DNA of 29,951 nt, taken from assembly GCA_910580005.1 (NCBI GenBank), contig CAJTXH010000022.1, forward strand, positions 1 through 29,951, in the 5' to 3' direction. Positions 1-7,274 of the stretch are shown one piece after another. The position numbers were made by a program, and so were the translations under genes. This DNA comes from an uncultured Lachnospiraceae bacterium (GTDB taxonomy: Bacteria > Bacillota > Clostridia > Lachnospirales > Lachnospiraceae). The notes under the pieces were generated by a model, which worked only from the letters and a program-made list of their open reading frames with translations, was not told the origin of the DNA and made no database searches. Numbering within the stretch: the stretch's first letter is position 1; every line of letters begins with the position of its first letter.

Positions 1-190
1 CGGGTTTGCCAAGCAGGGAATAAAACTCCTGCATGATGGTATCCGTTTCAGAGAGGCCAAGATACCAGAATTTCACAATGATATCCCATGTTTGTTTCGG
101 GACAGCAAAGGGATTAGGGAATAAATTAAGGAACCCGGACACGAAGGTATCCTGGCAGGCGGCATGACCGCCAGAATTAACAGGTAACAT
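1..190 (-). CDS. IS transposase, N-terminal part (runs off the left edge)
   Basis: Reading leftward from an ATG at 190-188 gives an open frame that continues past base 1 (63 codons visible). The protein begins MLPVNSGGHAACQDTF and contains FWYLGLSETDTIMQEFYSLL. I recognise this beginning, from memory, as that of DDE-type transposases common in gut Lachnospiraceae; the catalytic domain lies outside the window, so the IS family cannot be fixed. A good ribosome binding site (GGAGGCG) sits just upstream on the minus strand. It abuts the decayed toxin array, so the element probably cut off the upstream, full-length part of that locus. Whether the transposase is intact cannot be seen. Confidence 0.7.
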   Translation of the reverse strand, partial: MLPVNSGGHAACQDTFVSGFLNLFPNPFAVPKQTWDIIVKFWYLGLSETDTIMQEFYSLLGKP

Positions 191-256
191 AAAAATCGCC
201 TCCAATCAAAAATGTTTGCCGACTGCGTCGGAACAAAAGTACTTTTTTAATTAAGA

Positions 257-269
257 GGCGCGAAGCGCC
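257..269. repeat. Short GC-rich hairpin in IS terminal DNA
   Basis: GGCGC-GAA-GCGCC is a perfect 5-bp hairpin in otherwise A+T-rich DNA, lying upstream of the transposase start and close to where toxin-like coding sequence resumes (about 340-355). It probably belongs to the subterminal region of the insertion sequence. The exact IS end and any target duplication are not visible because the other end is outside the window. Confidence 0.35.
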
Positions 270-354
270 GCATCTTTGAGATGATTTGTCAAGTGTTTTG
301 GCAAAAAAAGTGGGGGAATTTTTATAAAACAGGATTTGAGAGCCGCAAAAAATA

Positions 355-987
355 AGGGCTGGAGAATCCGAGAGGCTATGGGCTGGTGGAAAGGAGGAAT
401 TTAAAACAACAACATACCATCCCGTTTATGTGCAGGAGCAGGAATGGGTAACAGCCATTAACCTGCGTGAAGGTGATACAATAGAAACAATGGATGGTTT
501 TGTACATATAACAAAAGTTGAAAAAACAAGACATGAATAGCCGGTATCAGTGTATAATTTTCATGTAAAGAATTGGGTATTTTATTTTGTTGGAACAGCG
601 ATTGTTTATGTATATAATAGCCTAGGAGAACACCCTGAGGGTTTGGAATACAAAAATAGTAGTAAAATGCCAGATATTACAACAAATAGTAAAGGTGAAT
701 TAACTAATGGAATATATACATTAAATTAACAAGATATGATTATTCATGTGGATGGAAAACATCCAGATAAAAGTTAGTTTTTATATAATGTAGATGCTTC
801 TGCTTATGTGGATATTAATAATTTGTGGAAAGCAAGTTCAGATAATCCAGTTGATTTTGCAAATAAAGCAAAAGTTCCAGTTATTAATGGATATGTAGGA
901 GTAATTGGAAAAGGTAAGTTAACTAATTATATTAATGTGTATAGAACCAAGACAGGATATATTCATGGATGTCCTGGAAATATATAA
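355..987 (+). pseudogene. Hint-domain polymorphic toxin C-terminal remnant (toxin 1)
   Basis: One frame runs from about 340 to the TAA at 985-987, interrupted by three in-frame stops (TAG 538, TAA 727, TAG 775) and no frameshift. It begins inside a Hint (autoprocessing) domain: WAGGKEEFKTTTYHPVYV carries the conserved T-x-x-H block. It continues through INLREGDTIETMDG and YNFHVKNW. The terminal His-Asn step normally reads VYVHN but here reads VYVYN, so self-cleavage would also be impaired. Beyond it lies about 120 codons of a toxin domain ending GYIHGCPGNI. The toxin family is not identified. The 5' part, including the catalytic Cys, is missing, probably through the adjacent IS. An immunity-type gene follows 17 bp downstream, the usual toxin-immunity order. 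Confidence 0.75.
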
Positions 988-1004
988 TGTTAGGAGCGTA
1001 GAAT

Positions 1005-1421
1005 ATGGAAAATATGGTGGAAGTACTCAGAAAGGCAAGGAATAAGAAAATATTTCTAAATAATGAATTTGAAGAATTACTTATGAAAATCCAGTTAGCT
1101 GACAGTAATTTAAAATTAGACTGGGATGATGGTGCAGGAGAAGAATGGGCAAGATTTTTTAACCAGAAAGATGGTATTGTATGTATGGTAAGTGCTAAAA
1201 TTGGTGTAGTATTTATTAAAGAATGTTATGAATTTAATAATATAAAAAATATTATAGGTATGTTGGAAATTGTGTTTACAGATGATTATAATTCAGATAA
1301 CTGGTTTATTGATTTAACTAGTTTAGAACAGGAGATACCAGAATTTTATTGGCATGCATCAGAAGGAGCAGTTAATATGAATTGTTTTAGTCTGGATGAT
1401 TTATACTTTGCAACTGTTTAA
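1005..1421 (+). CDS. Putative immunity protein of toxin 1
   Basis: Intact 138-residue ORF starting at an ATG behind an AGGAG site (about 991-995). It is acidic with no signal peptide or membrane segment, so presumably cytoplasmic. It contains WDDGAGEEWARFF and a C-terminal stretch rich in aromatic and acidic residues (FYWHASEGAVN, SLDDLYFATV). I do not recognise a named family. The immunity call rests on position, 17 bp after the stop of a Hint-toxin remnant, and on size, acidity and single-domain character typical of polymorphic-toxin immunity proteins. It stays open while its cognate toxin carries three stops. Confidence 0.6.
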   Translation: MENMVEVLRKARNKKIFLNNEFEELLMKIQLADSNLKLDWDDGAGEEWARFFNQKDGIVCMVSAKIGVVFIKECYEFNNIKNIIGMLEIVFTDDYNSDNWFIDLTSLEQEIPEFYWHASEGAVNMNCFSLDDLYFATV

Positions 1422-1576
1422 TGAATTTTTATAGTAAAATTTATTATAGTTTTATAAATATATTTTTTACAATATTTTTATAAATAGAAATTAATAGTTT
1501 AAAATAATGTATGAATGACATTAATAAAAATATATATGTAATAAAAAATCTACTTTAACAGTTTTTTTATACTAAA

Positions 1577-1942
1577 TTAAGCCTGGTATCAGCAATACCT
1601 GGAATTGGTGGTACAGTAACACTTGCAGGGATGCGTGGGAAAGCCAAAACAGGTGCATCAAGGTGAAAAAGGTAAGGTAAAGAAGAAAGGGAAATTAGAG
1701 CCACCAGATGAAGCAATAGATGCAATAAAAAAGACCAGAAAAGTTTATATGTTGGTGATAAATGTTTTACAGGTGATACATTGGTTTATACAAGATATGG
1801 TTATAAAACTATAAAGGAAATATGCAAAGGTGACGAAGTTTATTCCAGAGATGAAAAAACAATTTGTGAAAGGAATAGTATTCCAATAAGTGAAAAATTC
1901 AAGGAATACTGTATGAAATTCAGTAATGAAGAAATAGAATAA
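1577..1942 (+). pseudogene. Hint-domain toxin remnant (toxin 2), frameshifted and internally deleted
   Basis: The segment starts with a Gly/hydrophobic stretch (LVSAIPGIGGTVTLAGM) and a Lys-rich linker (GKVKKKGKLEPPDEA) of the kind that precedes Hint domains in Lachnospiraceae wall-associated toxins. The linker is broken by a TGA and by at least one frameshift near 1748. The following frame reads VGDKCFTGDTLVYTRYGY, the start of a Hint domain with its nucleophilic Cys. After KGDEVYSRDE it jumps to an unrelated 28-residue tail ending KFSNEEIE, so the rest of the Hint domain and most of the toxin are deleted. The stop (1940-1942) lies one base before the next ATG, as expected for a toxin-immunity junction. 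Confidence 0.7.
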
Positions 1943-1943
1943 A

Positions 1944-2294
1944 ATGTTAGTAACAGAATTAGTAAAGAAAATAAATTTTAATGATAGCTGTGTAAATGAG
2001 TTAATTTGCGCAAATGGAACAGTGATATTGGATATTGATTTATGCATGTGGAAGCAAAGGGAATATCAAGATGGTGACCCAGAATTAAAGGAAGTTATTT
2101 TGAAATTTTTAAATTCAACAAGGTATAATTGGGATTCTGAAAAAACAGAGAAGGATATTGATTATGATTCAATTGTTGATATTACATATAAAGAAAGCAT
2201 TGTAAAGATAGTACTAGAAGATGAAGATGTTTCTATATTGACATTTGAGTGTAGTGAGGTCCAAATTGATTGGATTGTATCATCGCACGAATGA
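1944..2294 (+). CDS. Putative immunity protein of toxin 2
   Basis: Intact 116-residue acidic ORF whose ATG follows the stop of toxin remnant 2 by one base, an arrangement suited to translational coupling. Visible pieces include DIDLCMWKQREYQDGDPELK and YKESIVKIVLEDEDVSILTF. It has no membrane segment or export signal and looks like an alpha/beta cytoplasmic protein. No named family is recognised. The immunity role is inferred from gene order, size and acidity. It remains open although the preceding toxin gene is reduced to fragments. Confidence 0.6.
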   Translation: MLVTELVKKINFNDSCVNELICANGTVILDIDLCMWKQREYQDGDPELKEVILKFLNSTRYNWDSEKTEKDIDYDSIVDITYKESIVKIVLEDEDVSILTFECSEVQIDWIVSSHE

Positions 2295-2306
2295 ATAATG
2301 CTTTGG

Positions 2307-2765
2307 TGTCTGACAGACAGATGTTTTACAGGTGACACATTGGTATATACAAGTCATGGATATAAATCTATAAAAGAAGTATAGAAACAATGGATGGTTT
2401 TGTTCATATAACAAAAGTTGAAAAAACAAGACATGAAGAAGTAGTACCAGTATATAATTTTCATGTAAAAGACTGGATATCATACTTTGTTGGTAAAATA
2501 AAATGCTATGTACATAATCTTAATGGTATACAACATATTGAAGATAAAAATAAAGTTAGTAATGCTGCTGGTTTGTCTGTTATTGAAAAAGGAACAAAAG
2601 AATGGCATGAGACCATTAAGAATATTGCAAATGGTGGAAATACATCCAAGTGAAATTAATACACGTAATGCACTTCATAATGATTTGCCATATATAAAGT
2701 AGAAAGATTGGCTTGTTGGAAAACATTCTGGCAAAGGGCATATATTTTTTAATAAACCAAATTAG
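2307..2765 (+). pseudogene. Hint-domain toxin remnant (toxin 3) with internal deletion
   Basis: The sequence opens with RCFTGDTLVYTSHGYKSIKE, the Hint N-terminus. At 2380/2381 it jumps directly into the Hint C-terminal part, so the middle of the domain is deleted and the frame is lost (TAG 2382). From ATG 2390 the frame reads MDGFVHITKVEKTRHE, then YNFHVKDWISYFVG, and finishes the Hint with YVHN, which keeps the terminal His-Asn. The toxin part breaks by frameshift near 2650, then continues as NTRNALHNDLPYIK, a TAG (2700), and WLVGKHSGKGHIFF to a stop at 2763. The toxin family is not identified. The stretch from 2381 is nearly identical to 481 onward in toxin 1. Confidence 0.7.
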
Positions 2766-2776
2766 GAGTATGAAAT

Positions 2777-2821
2777 ATGAATAAAATTTACAATGTTATA
2801 CCTGGTAATTTAAAACAATAA
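2777..2821 (+). pseudogene. Immunity gene start fragment (immunity 3)
   Basis: Fifteen codons (MNKIYNVIPGNLKQ then TAA) follow an AGGAG site just after the end of toxin remnant 3. This is where an immunity gene should begin. The sequence then changes into the tail of a different toxin (remnant 4), so the rest of this gene appears to have been lost in a recombination between cassettes. Confidence 0.4.
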
Positions 2822-3113
2822 CATATTATCTGGTACTGCAAAATATAAAGCAAAATCTATGACTGATGGAATATATAAGTATGAAGCAAGATGGAATACA
2901 CGTACTTCATGGACGCCAGCAGAACGAGGGAATACATGGGCAACCCAAAGAATACTCCCTTGTAATAGTGGAATAAAACCATCAACAAAGTTTTTAGCAG
3001 GAAAGGATGATTGGGTTGAAGGTTGGAAATGGTATGATGCAATAAAGGCAAAAAAATGGAACAGCCACAAAAAACAGATTGAATTGTTAGATAAAGGACA
3101 TTGTAAGGAGTAA
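2814..3113 (+). pseudogene. Toxin C-terminal tail (toxin 4), orphan
   Basis: An open stretch of 99 codons, with no start or Hint domain of its own, ends at TAA 3111-3113. It contains EARWNTRTSWTPAERGNTW, then WVEGWKWYDAIKAKKW and ends LLDKGHCKE. The concentration of Trp, Arg, Lys and His resembles small cytotoxic nuclease domains, but no family is named with confidence. It is joined on the left to the first codons of an unrelated immunity gene. An ATG (2859) lies inside, but no convincing ribosome binding site precedes it. A broken immunity-type gene begins 4 bp after its stop. Confidence 0.55.
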
Positions 3114-3117
3114 AATT

Positions 3118-3532
3118 ATGTTAGACAGAAACTATTATAAGGGATTTGAGGTGTGGAGGACAAGTAAAAGTATGGACTTATGAAAATAGTAGTTAAATTG
3201 GTGTGGTTATTTGGATTTGATTTTTTAATATAGTTTTAGAAGGTTGTTTTATTCCAACATTCCAGAAAAAAGGAATTGTTGAATGCTATTTTAACAAAAG
3301 TGGATTTTATGATGATAAATAGGAAATGAAATATCCATACATTGTGTTAGATGAATTAAAAAGATTTGACGAAAAAATATTAGATAGAAGAGATGAAGAA
3401 ATTATTCAAAAAACAAAAGAAATTGTAGAAGATTTGATTAATTTTATTAGTATAGCTATTAAGGATAAATTAAAAGTATATATTGAATATGATTAAGAGT
3501 TTCAAGAGTAATATAAATTGTGTTTGGAAAGT
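3118..3532 (+). pseudogene. Broken immunity-type gene (immunity 4)
   Basis: It starts MLDRNYYKGFEV at an ATG with a good AAGGAG site, 4 bp after toxin tail 4. A one-base indel near 3150 moves the reading to frame 2, which continues GGQVKVWTYENSS and on to a tail containing YIVLDELKRFDEKILDRR and IKDKLKVYIEYD. That frame is cut by TAA 3194, TGA 3218, TAG 3320, TAA 3494 and TAA 3506 before ending at 3530-3532. Restoring Gln or Arg at these stops gives a protein of about 137 residues. No family is recognised. The gene is clearly dead, unlike the neighbouring immunity-type genes. Confidence 0.6.
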
Positions 3533-3560
3533 TAAAAAATAATTATATAATATTTTGTAT

Positions 3561-4019
3561 ATGTGTAGATAAATAAATATTAAAAAATTTATTCAGGAAA
3601 TTAAGAAATATGAAAAAATTGAATATAAAATTGAGGAAAAAATAATTAATATATTAGAAAATAAATTTGATAAAACAGATTAATCTTAGAAATATTTAAT
3701 TCCATAGAAAATAAAAAATATTAATTTAGTCCAGGAACATATATCAGCTTTATTAGTTAATAGAATAAATTCTCAATTTCCGTATAAACCATGCTTATTT
3801 GATATAATTGATTTAAAGTGTATAAAAGAATTGACAGAAAGACGTGAATTACTATTATTTAGGGCTCCCATATATGTTAATTATAATATAATAATATATT
3901 CTAATAGCGAAAAATTAATTGATAATCTCAATAATAAAATACATAAATTAAATAATAATGAATTTAATACAGAAAGTATTAGCAGTTTGTTAGGTTTGAG
4001 AAATTTTTTATTAGTTTAA
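3561..4019 (+). pseudogene. Broken hypothetical gene, about 152 codons
   Basis: A single frame beginning MCR at 3561 and ending LRNFLLV at 4019 is interrupted by TAA 3570, TAA 3681, TAG 3687 and TAG 3705, with no frameshift. Readable parts are FIQEIKKYEKIEYKIEEK, VQEHISALLVNRINSQF and a C-terminal half rich in Asn, Ile and Leu. No Shine-Dalgarno sequence is evident. It could be another immunity-type gene, but no family is recognised. Base composition is very A+T-rich, like the whole cassette region. A TTG at 3831 opens the intact 3' part, but nothing suggests it is used. Confidence 0.5.
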
Positions 4020-4144
4020 CTATAGTTTTCTAAGAAAACAATATATATAAAAAACATTATGATAATTGAGTTATAATATAAACTAATATATATTTAAAAC
4101 AAATAGCAGGATGTAAATAATAGCAGAACAGGGATTTTCATTAT

Positions 4145-4258
4145 TGATTGCAAGCACAAAAGTAAAAAAACAGGGAACATGGAAATTATAGAATATATGG
4201 ATATAAAAATAAATATGGTAACATAATTGTTGACCATTTTGGTAAAGGATTACATTAA
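4145..4258 (+). pseudogene. Toxin C-terminal tail (toxin 5), orphan
   Basis: The frame ending at TAA 4256-4258 reads GNYRIYGYKNKYGNIIVDHF then GKGLH. It looks like the last residues of a polymorphic toxin. Upstream the same frame is interrupted by further stop codons, and no Hint domain precedes it, so only the 3' end of the cassette survives. An immunity-type gene starts 25 bp after its stop. Confidence 0.45.
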
Positions 4259-4283
4259 AATTATTTATTTGGAGTGGTTTGAA

Positions 4284-4598
4284 ATGGAATTAGAACAGTG
4301 GTTAGATGAATATGATATTAAAAAAATGGTGATGAGAGATTTAAAATATTATTTAATTGGATATAAAGAAGAAGAAGATTTTAATGAATTGTTTAAAGAT
4401 ATGGATTTAGATAAGGTACAGTATGTATTTCATAGTGTTGCTTATGTTATTAATGAATGGCATACCAGTGGGGATGAAAAGCGTAAATATATTTCTGCAA
4501 GAGTGCGTTTAGAATATAATGACAGTGTTTTTGCAGAATATGAAGCAATCTATGGTTTAGATGGTGAAGGTGAGGATGATTATTTAAGAATGGTATAA
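4284..4598 (+). CDS. Putative immunity protein of toxin 5
   Basis: Intact 104-residue acidic protein. I chose ATG 4284 over an upstream TTG because a GGAG site (about 4271) lies at suitable distance and the upstream codons overlap the toxin tail. The sequence starts MELEQWLDEYDIKKMVMRDL, has YVFHSVAYVINEWH in the middle and ends EGEDDYLRMV. The protein is probably helical and cytoplasmic, without signal or membrane segments. No named family is recognised. The immunity role is inferred from its place directly after a toxin tail and from its size and charge. Confidence 0.6.
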   Translation: MELEQWLDEYDIKKMVMRDLKYYLIGYKEEEDFNELFKDMDLDKVQYVFHSVAYVINEWHTSGDEKRKYISARVRLEYNDSVFAEYEAIYGLDGEGEDDYLRMV

Positions 4599-4601
4599 TA
4601 T

Positions 4602-4703
4602 ATGGATATATCTGAAAGAAATGGATGGGGGAATCCATTTGATGGAACCAGTTTGTCAAAAATAGTTCTATCAAATGAAGGTTTTTCATCATATAATATC
4701 TGA
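4602..4703 (+). pseudogene. Short orphan fragment, 33 codons
   Basis: An ATG directly after the preceding gene opens a 33-codon frame (MDISERNGWGNPFDGTSL). There is no clear ribosome binding site of its own. It is followed at about 4708-4750 by bases resembling the Lys-rich linker DNA found before the Hint domain at 1650-1690. It is most simply a leftover piece of a cassette rather than a functional peptide. Confidence 0.25.
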
Positions 4704-4806
4704 ATACACATAGTAAATGCGCATTAAGGCTGAAAAAAGGGTAAGGTAAAAGATATGCTTAAATTTGTACATTATATTTACAAATAACAGAAGAAAGCTG
4801 GTTGTT

Positions 4807-5190
4807 ATGTATTTTAAAGACTATTCTGTACCATATGCAGGGTTACAAGATTATAATATAGAAATATTATTAAAAGACATAAATTTAAATGAAATCGAAG
4901 AAAAAATAATAATTTGGGAAGGGGATTTTGATAGTATCTTATCGGAGATTCCACTAAATGAAGATGGAAAATATGCAGCTTTAGCTTATCATCAAAATAT
5001 AGATTTTCCATGGGAAAAACCAGAACCTGGTTATTGGGTTATGGATTATTTAAACGAATCATTAAAACAACTAGAATATGCTAAAAGTATAATAGAAGAT
5101 GATATGCAAAGGGATATATGTAAAGATATATGCAGAATTATAAATAAGGCTATTAATAATGGAAAATTAGTTTTGATAAAACGGATTTAG
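4807..5190 (+). CDS. Putative immunity protein, cassette 6
   Basis: Intact 127-residue acidic ORF. I chose ATG 4807 over an upstream TTG at 4765 because the upstream residues overlap linker-like leftover DNA; the Shine-Dalgarno (AGAAAG) is weak. The protein starts MYFKDYSVPYAGLQDYNIEI and includes IIIWEGDFDSILSEIPL, PWEKPEPGYWVMDYL and a helical C-terminal part ending NGKLVLIKRI. No export signal is seen. I do not recognise the family. Position in the cassette array and composition suggest an immunity protein whose toxin has been deleted. Confidence 0.55.
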   Translation: MYFKDYSVPYAGLQDYNIEILLKDINLNEIEEKIIIWEGDFDSILSEIPLNEDGKYAALAYHQNIDFPWEKPEPGYWVMDYLNESLKQLEYAKSIIEDDMQRDICKDICRIINKAINNGKLVLIKRI

Positions 5191-5195
5191 ATTAA

Positions 5196-5357
5196 AAATT
5201 TCCTAAATTACAATATACAAAAAGAGAACTACTAATGCAAATGGATGCTGGTGAGAAAGTATTACAAAATGATAAGGCATGGAAAGGAAAGTACAAGCCA
5301 GAAACATAATAAAAGTTAATGAAAGAAGTAAAAGACATTGAGTTGGGGAAAATGTAA
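5196..5357 (+). pseudogene. Toxin-gene fragment, 53 codons with two adjacent stops
   Basis: The frame reads KFPKLQYTKRELLMQMDAG, then KAWKGKYKPET, two consecutive TAA codons (5307 and 5310), and KLMKEVKDIELGKM to a stop at 5355-5357. Restoring Gln-Gln at the double stop gives a natural-looking helical sequence. It is probably the 3' end of a toxin cassette, because an immunity-type gene with a strong ribosome binding site starts 36 bp later. Confidence 0.4.
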
Positions 5358-5393
5358 AATTAATTATTTTAATAAGCTATAGAAGGAGTAATA

Positions 5394-5594
5394 ATGAAAG
5401 GTGCAATTTTAGAGAAAGGTGAAAAATGTTTTACATTATTAAAAAATATTTTTGATTCAATCAACAATATCCAGAAAGAGTATAACTGGCTGGTTTCTGG
5501 ATATGAATGTTATCCTCAAAATATAGAATATTCAAAAAAATTGTCAGGGGAGTATTGCTGGATGACAGGAGATGAATTAACAGACAGTTTATAA
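5394..5594 (+). pseudogene. Truncated immunity-type gene (DUF2691-like start)
   Basis: A strong GAAGGAG site precedes ATG 5394. The 66 codons contain KEYNWLVSGYECYPQNIEY and EYCWMTGDELTDSL, then stop. The pattern N-W-x-x-x-G-x-E-x-Y resembles the beginning of DUF2691-type proteins of about 130-150 residues, so only the first half would be present. DNA after the stop belongs to an unrelated broken gene, so the second half seems replaced. The DUF2691 resemblance is from memory and weak. An expressed short product cannot be excluded. Confidence 0.45.
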
Positions 5595-5596
5595 GC

Positions 5597-6090
5597 TAAA
5601 TATCCATACAGGGAAAAGCACTCTTGTTTTAGGAAATGAAGAAGAGCCGTCTACACGTTATTATGGGCTTACAGAGGCAGACGGGGAATTGTATTATGTT
5701 AAATGTAAAGGATGGAGTAAATTTACTGTTTACATGTACCGTAAAGGAAAAAAAGATAAAAAAAATATATAAATTTAATTTAGATGACTCAATAGCATAT
5801 AGTATAAAATCTGAATCAGGTAAAATTGCAATTGAATACAGGGATGATAAAAGAGAAAAAGACAGTATTATTATATACGATATAAAATCATCTGTTGTAA
5901 GGAAAATAGAAAATATAAAAGGTTTTGGCGGGCTGGTGTATATAGCTGGTGATATGATAGTTTATGCTGGTATAACAAACAATGAATATGACAAATATCT
6001 TTCATGTCTTGCATATTGAATAATGGCAAGCTGGATAATAAAGATGAAAAATAGACATATGGTTATTATTTTTCCGTTTGCCAGCACAGA
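5597..6090 (+). pseudogene. Frameshifted fragment of a beta-propeller-like protein
   Basis: Three frames join into one plausible protein. Frame 1 reads GKSTLVLGNEEEPSTRYYG, then ADGELYYVKCKGWSKFTVYM. An A-rich tract at 5748-5763 shifts to the frame KIYKFNLDDSIAYSIKSESG, then SIIIYDIKSSVVRKIENIKG, ending SCLAY at 6019. A further shift gives NNGKLDNKDEK, a TAG (6052) and TYGYYF. The alternating short beta-strand pattern (LYYV, TVYMY, IYKFNLDD, IIIYDIKSS) resembles WD40 or TolB-like propeller blades. No start codon or membrane anchor remains. Function is unknown and the gene is dead. Confidence 0.45.
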
Positions 6091-6213
6091 ATAACTGAGA
6101 TTTTCATGAAACAAACATGTATTTTTGCAGATTTAATATTGATAAATTATTTAAAATCATATATAGTAGATTTAAATTTAAAGATTTTAGATATAGAGAG
6201 GAACGCAATTAAT

Positions 6214-6465
6214 ATGATTAAAAAGTATCCTTGTCCATGTTGCGGATTTTATACATATAAAGTGCCTTCAAATGAAGATTGTGGTTTTATTTGTCCTGTT
6301 TGTTTTTGGGAAAATGATATATTTATTACTTCTGATGATGATCCAAGCTGTTCTAATGGGGGAATAACATTAAATAAAGCAAGGAAAAATTATTCAGTCT
6401 TTGGAGCATGTACAAGGGATATGGTTAAGTATGTGCGCCCGCCAGAGAAAGAAGAGTCAGGTTAA
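6214..6465 (+). CDS. CPCC-type cysteine-rich small protein
   Basis: 83-residue protein from ATG 6214, preceded by GAGAGG about 12 bp upstream. An upstream ATG (6106) is in frame, but its extension looks like leftover cassette DNA. The start MIKKYPCPCCGFYTYKVPS is followed by GFICPVCFWENDIF, giving two paired-Cys knuckles (CPCC and CPVC) that should bind one zinc ion. This matches the Cys_rich_CPCC family, short proteins of unknown function. The end, VRPPEKEE, is also typical. It sits at the right edge of the toxin/immunity array, so it may belong to it; that is inference only. Confidence 0.75.
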   Translation: MIKKYPCPCCGFYTYKVPSNEDCGFICPVCFWENDIFITSDDDPSCSNGGITLNKARKNYSVFGACTRDMVKYVRPPEKEESG

Positions 6466-6481
6466 GTAATATATGCATGTT

Positions 6482-7102
6482 TTAGCCACCCAGGGTAATA
6501 TCCTGTGCCTGGTACCATTGCAGTGCATCTGTAAAGTGTGTGTCTTTATAATCAGGCCATAATTCTTTTATAGTATAAAAGTCTGCATAAACTGTCTGGA
6601 TTGGTAAAAACCCCGATAAACGGCACATGCCGCCCCACCGCAGGACAAGGTCGATTCTTGGAATATCCCGGGATGCCCAGTTATTTTTCATATCCCATTC
6701 CCATCCATAATTTATAAGAAAATTTACAGTTATCTTATTTTTATCTTTGCCATCGGAAGGTGGTAATTCCATGTTTGTATAAGGGCGCAGTTCTGTAGGA
6801 AAGCATGTGGACTGCGTATTGCCAATAACACGGAATGTTATGTTTTCCTGCTGTACCATTTTTACAGCATCAACACAGGCCTGTGAAAAGGCCATTACCT
6901 GTTTTTTGGGACGTTTGCAGTTATCTACAGTAAAACCGTAATAAGTTAGTTCCTGTACACCGTATTTTTGTGCTATATGCAATAATTGAAGTCCTGGTTT
7001 TAATCCATAAGAATACCCTTCTTCTTTGTTGAATCCATGCTCTTTTGCCCAGCGTCTGTTACCATCTGGAATGATGCCGATATGTTTTGGAATACGGAAC
7101 AT
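6482..7102 (-). CDS. Divergent cis-prenyltransferase (undecaprenyl diphosphate synthase family)
   Basis: 206 residues, shorter than the usual 230-250 of UppS. The N-terminus HIGIIPDGNRRWAKEHG holds the catalytic Asp region of cis-prenyltransferases, which extend isoprenyl diphosphates with isopentenyl diphosphate. YYGFTVDNCKRP corresponds to the usual Y-x-F-S-x-E-N-W-x-R-P block. Near the C-terminus, LVLRWGGMCRLSGFLPIQ replaces the usual IRTGGE-x-R-x-SNF signature: the Glu that coordinates magnesium is Met and the Thr is Trp. It is therefore probably a paralogue with altered activity, not the housekeeping enzyme for lipid carrier synthesis. Its gene stands alone on the minus strand between the toxin graveyard and the recombinase operon. 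Confidence 0.75.
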   Translation of the reverse strand: MFRIPKHIGIIPDGNRRWAKEHGFNKEEGYSYGLKPGLQLLHIAQKYGVQELTYYGFTVDNCKRPKKQVMAFSQACVDAVKMVQQENITFRVIGNTQSTCFPTELRPYTNMELPPSDGKDKNKITVNFLINYGWEWDMKNNWASRDIPRIDLVLRWGGMCRLSGFLPIQTVYADFYTIKELWPDYKDTHFTDALQWYQAQDITLGG

Positions 7103-7274
7103 AATATCCTCCCTGGATAAGTTTTATTATAATTATGTACAAAAATCCAGTTGTTATACATCCTAATAATATAACTATGCTTTACACCCTTATAAAAAGT
7201 GCAGAAATTTTAATCATAAATATCCATAAATGTTAATATGCTAGATTAAGATATATGGACAAGGAGGGATGGGC

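Noticed and set aside
1745..2047. Minus-strand ORF of 100 residues, Phe- and Ile-rich
   Set aside because: It is antisense to the toxin/immunity DNA, has no ribosome binding site, and its composition is what reverse reading of A+T-rich DNA gives.
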